Of a stretch of DNA of 10,768 nt, positions 6,241-10,768 are shown piece by piece. How positions within the stretch are numbered: position 1 is the stretch's first letter; each line of letters begins with the position of its first letter. Below the pieces are notes generated by a model. That model did not search any database. It worked only from the letters and a program-made list of their open reading frames with translations, and was not told the origin of the DNA. A program made the position numbers and the translations under genes. This DNA comes from Nitrososphaerales archaeon TH1920 (lineage in GTDB: Archaea; Thermoproteota; Nitrososphaeria; Nitrososphaerales; Nitrososphaeraceae): contig JAATVM010000009.1 of assembly GCA_014523495.1 (NCBI GenBank), positions 1 to 10,768 on the forward strand, given 5' to 3'.

Positions 6241-6478
6241 TATTCAAATTGCTATAGAAAACTTTTCATCAGAAGTATCTTCGAAGATTGGAAAAACCAT
6301 TACTAGTGCCCTAAATCCTGAAACTAGATTTATCACTTGTAATGAAAAAATAAAGATCTTTTCAAAAGATGGGGTAGTTTTTATTAATATTACCACACAC
6401 GATCTACAATCAATGCGCGCTATTATTAACACATACATTAGATTGCTGAGTTTATCATATTTGTCTCTAAATTTATAA
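6215..6478 (+). CDS. pcc1: KEOPS complex subunit Pcc1
   Basis: Pcc1 is the small dimerisation subunit of KEOPS, the complex that with Kae1 and Bud32 makes the t6A modification on ANN-decoding tRNAs. The 87-residue product has the family's beta-alpha-beta-beta-alpha layout: strand 'VNISIQIAIEN' (6-16), a helix, paired strands 'EKIKIFSKDGVVFINIT' (44-60), and the C-terminal helix with the signature 'DLQSMRAIINTYIRLL' (63-78; D63, R68, N72, Y74). The start is TTG at 6215. An in-frame TAA lies two codons upstream (6209-6211) and there is no ATG or GTG in the short N-terminus, so TTG is effectively forced. It overlaps rpl37ae by 26 nt in another frame. The order rpl37ae-pcc1-prefoldin beta is conserved in archaea and supports the call. 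Sequence divergence is normal for Pcc1. Confidence 0.88.
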   Translation: MKKQRVNISIQIAIENFSSEVSSKIGKTITSALNPETRFITCNEKIKIFSKDGVVFINITTHDLQSMRAIINTYIRLLSLSYLSLNL

Positions 6479-6480
6479 AA
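6469..6480 (+). promoter_or_regulatory. Possible internal promoter before prefoldin beta
   Basis: AAATTTATAAAA at the very end of pcc1 resembles an archaeal TATA box. It would start transcription near 6501, about 18 nt before the prefoldin ATG. The 40-nt gap after pcc1 is the only non-overlapping junction after rrp4, so a secondary promoter is plausible but unproven. Confidence 0.35.
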
Positions 6481-6518
6481 CGCTATAGATTTATGATGGT
6501 AAAGTAAAGTAAATAGAA

Positions 6519-6908
6519 ATGAGCGAACAAGAAATTCCACCCTGGTTAAGAGAACAACTTGCAAGGTTACAGCAGTTACAGCAGAATTTACAAGCAATAT
6601 TGATGCAAAAGCAGCAACTTGAAGCAGAATCTGTGGAAATAGAAAAAGCTACAGAAGAGCTAAAGAAATCCGAACAAGATGAAGTGGTATACAAGAGCGT
6701 TGGACCTCTCTTGGTTAAAACTAAGAAGGATGATACACTTAAAGAGCTTGAGGAAAAGAAAGATCTCTCTAACACTCGGTTGATAGTTCTAGGTAAACAA
6801 GAGACAAGAGTAAAAGAAAATTTAAAGGAAGTTGAAAATAAGATAAACGAAATGATTCGCATGGGACAAGGGCAAGCAGGTAATTTGGGCACCAAGTCAA
6901 ACACTTGA
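6519..6908 (+). CDS. pfdB: Prefoldin beta subunit
   Basis: Archaeal prefoldin is a jellyfish-shaped alpha2-beta4 hexamer that captures unfolded proteins in the cytoplasm and passes them to the thermosome. This 129-residue product matches the beta subunit in size and form. It has an N-terminal coiled-coil helix (about 7-55, very Gln/Leu/Glu-rich), the beta-hairpin segment 'DEVVYKSVGPLLVKT' (54-68, a strong family signature) and a second coiled-coil helix (about 72-115, 'ELEEKKDLSNTRLIVLGKQE'). A short Gly/Asn tail follows. The ATG at 6519 gives the typical N-terminus 'MSEQEIPPWLREQLARLQQL'; no clear Shine-Dalgarno precedes it. It is the last gene of the cluster and is followed by a T-rich terminator-like sequence. 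Confidence 0.95.
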   Translation: MSEQEIPPWLREQLARLQQLQQNLQAILMQKQQLEAESVEIEKATEELKKSEQDEVVYKSVGPLLVKTKKDDTLKELEEKKDLSNTRLIVLGKQETRVKENLKEVENKINEMIRMGQGQAGNLGTKSNT

Positions 6909-6937
6909 TGATTTTTATCATTCTGAAAAATTTTCTG
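6908..6937 (+). terminator. Terminator-like hairpin and T-tract after prefoldin beta
   Basis: ATGAT (6908-6912) and ATCAT (6917-6921) flank TTTT and can form a small stem-loop right at the stop codon. A second short A/T palindromic stretch with TTTT follows to about 6933. Such T-rich sequence at the end of an archaeal operon is a likely termination site. Confidence 0.4.
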
Positions 6938-7134
6938 ACCACTTCATATTATAATTGACAAAATAAATAACACGATCACCACAAGGTATCTCCGATCATT
7001 AGTTACAGTGCCGTTATGAAATAAATTCACATTTTTGGTAGAATGACATTTTACATTGAAGCTGACCTAAGAATCGCCTAAAAATAGTTTAATCCACGTT
7101 CAATAAAAATTGGAATTAGATACTTGGTTCAAAT
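6938..7134. other. Spacer between convergent genes
   Basis: About 200 bp lie between the prefoldin terminator and the end of the minus-strand Lrp gene. No gene or RNA is recognised. On the minus strand TTTTT runs near 7100 and 7080 could end the Lrp transcript. A GGTTCAAAT at 7125-7133 resembles a tRNA T-loop, but the flanking bases do not form a T-stem. Confidence 0.5.
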
Positions 7135-7608
7135 TTATTCTTGTTTTTTTGGTGGAATTGGGATTTCCCTCGCTGTTTTTCTCATTTCAATAAATGTCTC
7201 CGTTTTCTGCACTCCTTCAATACGTCCGACCCTTTCTGATATTAACTGGTGCATTTCGTCCAATGAATGAGAATTCATTGTGACTAAAATATCAAATCTC
7301 CCAGTAACCTCAGAAACTTCCGTAACGCCGGGAATCCTGAACAATTCATTTAAAACATTGTCTCTCAGTTTTGAATCCATATTTATGCCAGTCAGCGCCT
7401 TTACGTTGAACCCAAGGGCTTCATCATTCATCAATATTGTAAATTTTCTAATAATGCCTCTTTTTACTAATCTCTTAATTCTGCTATAAACTACCGAAGC
7501 ATTGATATTAATTTTTCTTGAAAGTCTGGGAACGGAAATGGACGCATCATTTGAGAGTTCCTCCAAAATTTTAAGATCTAAATCGTCTATTTTATACACA
7601 GAAATCAC
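7135..7608 (-). CDS. Lrp/AsnC-family transcriptional regulator
   Basis: This 157-residue DNA-binding regulator has an N-terminal winged helix-turn-helix (about 8-58, 'LDLKILEELSNDASISVPRL' onward to 'VKRGIIRKFTILMN') and a C-terminal RAM ligand-binding and oligomerisation domain (about 65-140, with 'IPGVTEVSEVTGRFDILVTM' and 'RIEGVQKTETFIEM'). Members bind amino acids or related metabolites and often regulate amino-acid genes and themselves. The start is GTG at 7608-7606; a second GTG three codons on is possible. The upstream TATA-like TTTATTA on the minus strand (about 7634-7641) sits near 26 bp from 7608, suggesting a leaderless message. It lies 77 bp downstream of asd on the same strand, so it may be partly co-transcribed and may sense an Asd-linked amino acid. 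The specific ligand is unknown. Confidence 0.92.
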   Translation of the reverse strand: MISVYKIDDLDLKILEELSNDASISVPRLSRKININASVVYSRIKRLVKRGIIRKFTILMNDEALGFNVKALTGINMDSKLRDNVLNELFRIPGVTEVSEVTGRFDILVTMNSHSLDEMHQLISERVGRIEGVQKTETFIEMRKTAREIPIPPKKQE

Positions 7609-7629
7609 TAATTATATCGTAAATTCTGG

Positions 7630-7643
7630 GGTTAATAAATGTA
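7630..7643 (-). promoter_or_regulatory. Possible TATA box of the Lrp gene
   Basis: On the minus strand the sequence reads ACATTTATTAACC. The AT-rich core is centred about 28 bp before the GTG at 7608. It would give the regulator its own promoter between asd and itself. The match is moderate. Confidence 0.35.
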
Positions 7644-7685
7644 TTAATTTCAATTTTATTTAAATTTTTTATCAATAATGCATGT

Positions 7686-8762
7686 TCAAATAATTTTCTT
7701 TGATTTAAACAGCTCAGCTAACAAAATGGCACCCTTTGCAGAACCCATTTTTTCGTTATGGGTTAATAGTACGTATTTTATGCCATTTTCAAACACAGTA
7801 TCCTTTCGCAATCTTCCGACAACCGTTGTCATTCCATCGTTAATCTCTCTGTCGATTCTAGGCTGGGGCCTAGTAGGATCGTCATGAACAATGATATAGT
7901 CTTCTGGTGCAGATGGCAAGTTTTTTATTGAAACAGATTTGGAAAAATTAATCATTAATTCTTTTACCTTATCCGGTAAAGCAGCTTTCTTTAGTTGAGC
8001 AAAAATTGTTTCAGTATGTCCATCCATTACTGGGACCCTAGTACATGTACAACTTACCTTGATAGAAGCATTCATGATTGAATTTCCATCAAATTTTCCG
8101 AGGATCTTTTTTGTCTCGACCTGAACTTTTTCTTCTTCTTTTGGTATGTACGGAATCACATTATCCATGATATCTAATGCAATCACGCCAGGAGATCGGC
8201 CTGCGCCAGACAAAGCTTGCATTGAAGTCATGAATACACTCTCCAATCCCATTTCATCCATTAGCGGTTTAAGAGTTATAGCCATTCCTGTAGTAGTACA
8301 GTTAGGTAATGGCGCAATAAAGCCATTCCACTTCCTATTCTTTTTCTGTATATTCAACAATTCACAATGTTCGTCATTTATTCCCGGAATCAGTATGGGA
8401 ACGTCGTCCTCGTATCTAAACGCCGCAGCCGTACTTATTACAGGTACTTCTGAAGCCATCTTTGGTTCGATTACTTTAGCATCTTCTGATTCAAGAGCAG
8501 TAAATATTAGATCAAGCTTTTTCGGGTCTATTTCCTCAACTTTATTTAGAACCATATCCCTTACTTTTTCAGGAACATTTTCCTTATTGTGCCATTTGAG
8601 TAGTGAAGTATTTGGATCCCTGAGTGCATCTATGTATCTTTTTCCAGCGGATCTCTCCGATGATGCCATTTGAACTAGTTCAAACCACGGGTGTTTATTG
8701 AGTGCAATAACAAATTCTTGTCCTACGGCGCCTGTCGCACCTATTACCGCAACTTTTAACAT
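7686..8762 (-). CDS. asd: Aspartate-semialdehyde dehydrogenase (archaeal/fungal type)
   Basis: The enzyme reduces aspartyl-4-phosphate with NADPH to aspartate semialdehyde, the branch point for threonine, methionine, isoleucine and lysine. The 358-residue product has the N-terminal dinucleotide-binding loop GATGAVG (8-14), the NADP-contact segment 'SSERSAGK' (34-41), 'VISTAAAFRYEDDVPILIPG' (108-127), the catalytic cysteine C155 in 'PLPNCTTTGMA' and the catalytic histidine H249 in 'TRVPVMDGHTE'. This is the archaeal/fungal subclass. It is complete, with ATG at 8762 and TGA at 7686. Sulfolobales malonyl-CoA reductase of the 3-hydroxypropionate/4-hydroxybutyrate cycle is an Asd paralogue, so a CoA-thioester role cannot be excluded. 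Divergent cobD and downstream Lrp gene support amino-acid metabolism. A weak TATA-like element for it lies at about 8784-8796 on the minus strand. Confidence 0.94.
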   Translation of the reverse strand: MLKVAVIGATGAVGQEFVIALNKHPWFELVQMASSERSAGKRYIDALRDPNTSLLKWHNKENVPEKVRDMVLNKVEEIDPKKLDLIFTALESEDAKVIEPKMASEVPVISTAAAFRYEDDVPILIPGINDEHCELLNIQKKNRKWNGFIAPLPNCTTTGMAITLKPLMDEMGLESVFMTSMQALSGAGRSPGVIALDIMDNVIPYIPKEEEKVQVETKKILGKFDGNSIMNASIKVSCTCTRVPVMDGHTETIFAQLKKAALPDKVKELMINFSKSVSIKNLPSAPEDYIIVHDDPTRPQPRIDREINDGMTTVVGRLRKDTVFENGIKYVLLTHNEKMGSAKGAILLAELFKSKKII

Positions 8763-8827
8763 GATATGCGGTTATTCAAAACGCAACTAATATTCGTTTT
8801 CGGAAAAAACATAATATTATCCATTCA

Positions 8828-8837
8828 TGTTATATAG
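8828..8837 (+). promoter_or_regulatory. TATA box of the cobD operon
   Basis: TGTTATATAG has a good archaeal TATA core centred about 24 bp upstream of the ATG at 8857, so the message is probably leaderless. It lies in the 94-bp divergent spacer shared with asd. No cobalamin riboswitch can fit in such a leaderless transcript. Confidence 0.55.
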
Positions 8838-8856
8838 CACCTCATATGGAATTTAA

Positions 8857-9924
8857 ATGATTCAATATTCATGTTTTCATGGTGGGATTTATTCTGTAAA
8901 TCCTAGCTCAGTAAGAGTTGATTTCAGTTCCAATATTAATCCGTTAGGAATATCTAAGAAGGTTTTGAAGGCCTTGAGAAAAAATTTACCTACGCTTTCA
9001 TCAATATATCCAGATAATGAACACACAATTCTAAAAAAAAAAATAATTGACTATCTGGGCGGTAGCTTATCTCAAGACTCAGTTAATATAGGGAATGGCG
9101 CAACGGAATTAATTTATAACTTTGTAAGAACATTTGTCCGGAACCAAGTATTAATACCGTCCCCAACATTTTGTGAATATGAGTTAGCATCAAGAAAAAT
9201 AGGTGCTAAGATTAAGCATGCCCCGCTTCGAAATTGGAAACTAGATATTGATAAAATTTTGGAGAAATCAACAAATTCTGATGCTATATTTTTATGCAAT
9301 CCAAATAATCCAACCGGACTATTTTCATATGAATTGATAGAAAAGCTAATAGAGAAATTAGATAGTTCCATAAAGATTTTCATAGATGAGAGTTTTATTG
9401 AATTCGTTGATGAGAATAAACATCCAAGAACTTTCATTGAAAAGATTAATGAATTTCAAAATATAGTAGTCTTACGTTCATTGACAAAATCATTTGGGCT
9501 TGCGGGATTAAGATTGGGATATTGTGTTTCCCATCCAAGTACCGCAAAGAAAATTTTGCAGAATAAAATAAGTTGGAATGTAAACGGACTAGCTCAAATG
9601 GCCGGTGTTACTGCGTTAGAAGATTTTTCTCACATAAGAAGGGCAAGAAAAATAATAAAAACTGAACGTGATTTCATGTATACTAACATAAATAACAGAA
9701 TGAACTCGTTCTCAGCAATAGAATCAGATGTAAACTATTATTTGATCCGACTTCATCATGGCAATTCTACGCAAGTTAGAGATTTACTGCTAGAAAAAAA
9801 CGGTATCCTTGTTCGAGATTGTAGTGATTTTAAGGGTATGAATCACAGGTACATCAGAGTTGCAGTCAGAACTCATAGTGAAAATTTGGATTTGCTTGAT
9901 TCATTGGAGTCCATTGATACATGA
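8857..9924 (+). CDS. cobD: CobD-like L-threonine-O-3-phosphate decarboxylase
   Basis: This 355-residue protein is a fold-type I PLP enzyme, class II aminotransferase family. The N-terminal 'HGG' (8-10) and 'DFSSNINPLG' (22-31) are the signature that separates CobD from its close relative histidinol-phosphate aminotransferase (HisC). CobD makes (R)-1-aminopropan-2-ol phosphate for the nucleotide loop of cobalamin. Cofactor residues are N149 in 'CNPNNPTG', D177 in 'FIDESF', and the PLP lysine K211 in 'RSLTKSFGLAGLRLGY'. R338 in 'RVAVR' is the expected carboxylate binder. The next gene is cobyric acid synthase, joined by an ATGA overlap, which strongly supports the cobalamin role over histidine synthesis. 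HisC activity cannot be ruled out by sequence alone. Confidence 0.87.
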   Translation: MIQYSCFHGGIYSVNPSSVRVDFSSNINPLGISKKVLKALRKNLPTLSSIYPDNEHTILKKKIIDYLGGSLSQDSVNIGNGATELIYNFVRTFVRNQVLIPSPTFCEYELASRKIGAKIKHAPLRNWKLDIDKILEKSTNSDAIFLCNPNNPTGLFSYELIEKLIEKLDSSIKIFIDESFIEFVDENKHPRTFIEKINEFQNIVVLRSLTKSFGLAGLRLGYCVSHPSTAKKILQNKISWNVNGLAQMAGVTALEDFSHIRRARKIIKTERDFMYTNINNRMNSFSAIESDVNYYLIRLHHGNSTQVRDLLLEKNGILVRDCSDFKGMNHRYIRVAVRTHSENLDLLDSLESIDT

Positions 9925-10768
9925 AAGCCAGACTGTTGATGATACAGGGGACTTCATCAGGGGCTGGAAAAAGTACTTTAGTAATAGCCCTCTGCAGGAT
10001 ATTCTCGGATATGGGATACAAAGTATGTCCATTTAAGGCCCAAAACATGACTTCAAATTTTCATATTCTCAAAGAAAAAAAATCTGTAAAGGCGATGGCA
10101 AGAATACAAGCTGTTCAGGCCGTTGCAGCGCGAGTAGAACCTAATATTAGAATGAACCCGATACTTTTGAGACCTCTCGGAAGTGATATAAGTGAAATTA
10201 TTTTAGGAGGATTAAAAAATTTACATATGAGTGCAGAAGATTACTACAGGAGTTTTGTTCTCCAAAAAGGATTTCCCAAAGTTCTACAAGATTTAGAAAG
10301 TCTTAGGAAGGAAAATGATCTAATTGTAATAGAGGGTGCGGGCTCACCTGCAGAAATCAATTTATCAAACTATGATATTGCAAATATGATACTTGCAGAA
10401 AAAATTAATGCTCAAGTGTTATTGGTAGCAGATATTGAACGTGGAGGATGTTTTGCAGCGATATTTGGAACAATAAGATTACTGCCATCTCGACAAAGAA
10501 AGCTTGTAAAAGGTGTAATAATCAACAAGTTTCTTGGACAAAAATCTATTTTAAATAAAGCAATAATATCAGTTGAAAAGATGACAAAGAAGAAAGTTTT
10601 AGGAGTAATTCCGAAAATAGAATTCAATATTCCAAATGAAGATTCATTGGATCAAAAAAGGTCGAAATTCTCATTTACTAAAAGCCACCTTGATGAACAT
10701 ATTAACTATATTGCATCTACTTTTAAAAAGAACACCGATATGAAATATATTTTAAGTATTTTAAAATG
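9921..10768 (+). CDS. cobQ: Cobyric acid synthase, N-terminal synthetase domain (reaches right edge)
   Basis: The frame starts with ATG at 9921, overlapping the cobD stop by 4 nt, and stays open to the window end (282 codons plus 2 bases). CobQ/CbiP uses ATP and glutamine to amidate cobyrinic acid a,c-diamide at four side chains. Visible are the dethiobiotin-synthetase-like P-loop 'GTSSGAGKST' (10-19), 'FKAQNMTSN' (38-46), 'ARIQAVQAVAA' (60-70) with 'MNPILLRP' (78-85), 'IEGAGSPAEINL' (137-148), 'LVADIERGGCFA' (168-179), 'VKGVIINKF' (196-204), 'VLGVIPK' (226-232) and 'EDSL' (240-243). The glutaminase (triad-type GATase) half normally found after about residue 260 is not seen. The last 30 residues do not resemble the expected 'PRISNFTD' segment. 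Family is secure; whether the gene continues is open. Confidence 0.9.
   Translation, partial: MKARLLMIQGTSSGAGKSTLVIALCRIFSDMGYKVCPFKAQNMTSNFHILKEKKSVKAMARIQAVQAVAARVEPNIRMNPILLRPLGSDISEIILGGLKNLHMSAEDYYRSFVLQKGFPKVLQDLESLRKENDLIVIEGAGSPAEINLSNYDIANMILAEKINAQVLLVADIERGGCFAAIFGTIRLLPSRQRKLVKGVIINKFLGQKSILNKAIISVEKMTKKKVLGVIPKIEFNIPNEDSLDQKRSKFSFTKSHLDEHINYIASTFKKNTDMKYILSILK

Noticed and set aside
6491..6904. Antisense open frame of 137 codons over prefoldin beta
   Set aside because: Ser/Cys/Phe-rich translation typical of the reverse complement of a Glu/Lys/Gln-rich coiled-coil gene; no family features.
6905..6937. TGATGA and two CTGA motifs after prefoldin, suggesting a box C/D guide RNA
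   Set aside because: The first C-box base is wrong, no C' box follows the first CTGA, and the element would span the prefoldin stop; a terminator explains it better.
7121..7140. GGTTCAAAT resembling a tRNA T-loop
   Set aside because: The flanking 5-bp arms are not complementary and no acceptor or anticodon arm can be found around it.
8146..8673. Antisense open frame of 175 codons over asd
   Set aside because: It lies wholly within a well-supported enzyme gene, has no promoter and shows no recognisable domain.
8857..9924. Histidinol-phosphate aminotransferase (HisC) instead of CobD
   Set aside because: The HGG and DFSSNINPLG N-terminal signature and the overlapping cobQ favour CobD.
1..10768. 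Mobile element, CRISPR array, prophage or defence system
   Set aside because: No transposase, integrase, regular repeat-spacer pattern, terminal repeats or defence-type domain was seen; the genes are core housekeeping.

Overview
The window looks like a chromosomal segment of an AT-rich ammonia-oxidising archaeon (Thaumarchaeota/Nitrososphaeria). The evidence is an archaeal exosome/KEOPS/prefoldin gene cluster, an Amt ammonium channel with an exported N-terminus, archaeal TATA boxes about 25 bp upstream of several start codons (leaderless transcripts), T-tract terminators, and cobalamin genes. The low GC content together with a 930-bp gene-free stretch would fit a Nitrosocosmicus-like member of Nitrososphaerales better than a compact marine Nitrosopumilus. 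The genus is inference only.

Layout. 1-325 (-): 5' end of a TPR protein that runs off the left edge. 326-1257: long AT-rich intergenic region with nested inverted repeats and no convincing gene. 1258-2742 (+): ammonium transporter amt with its own leaderless promoter and T-rich terminator. 2850-6908 (+): a co-directional RNA/protein quality-control cluster of sbds, rrp4, rrp41, rrp42, rpl37ae, pcc1 and prefoldin beta. From rrp4 to pcc1 every junction overlaps (14, 1, 11 and 26 nt), and the two smallest genes start at TTG. 6909-7134: convergent spacer. 7135-7608 (-): Lrp/AsnC regulator, downstream of 7686-8762 (-): aspartate-semialdehyde dehydrogenase. 8857-9924 (+): CobD-like threonine-phosphate decarboxylase, overlapping by ATGA the cobyric acid synthase gene (9921 to the right edge).

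How the genes fit together. The central cluster is the classical archaeal exosome superoperon. Rrp41/Rrp42 form the phosphorolytic ring, Rrp4 is the RNA-binding cap, SBDS is a ribosome maturation factor, L37Ae is a large-subunit ribosomal protein, Pcc1 is the KEOPS dimerisation subunit for tRNA t6A synthesis, and prefoldin beta is a chaperone subunit. Asd feeds threonine/methionine/lysine synthesis, and threonine phosphate is the CobD substrate, so the divergent asd and cobD genes are metabolically linked. CobD supplies aminopropanol phosphate for the corrin ring, and CobQ amidates that ring.

Most of the window is well-understood core genome. The points most worth checking are: the right edge, where the CobQ frame reaches 'ATG' in a position that could be an ATGA stop/start and so a CobQ without its glutaminase half; the structured intergenic region upstream of amt; the tandem repeat, hairpin and 18-codon leader ORF in front of rrp4; and the cysteine pairs on the outer face of Amt.
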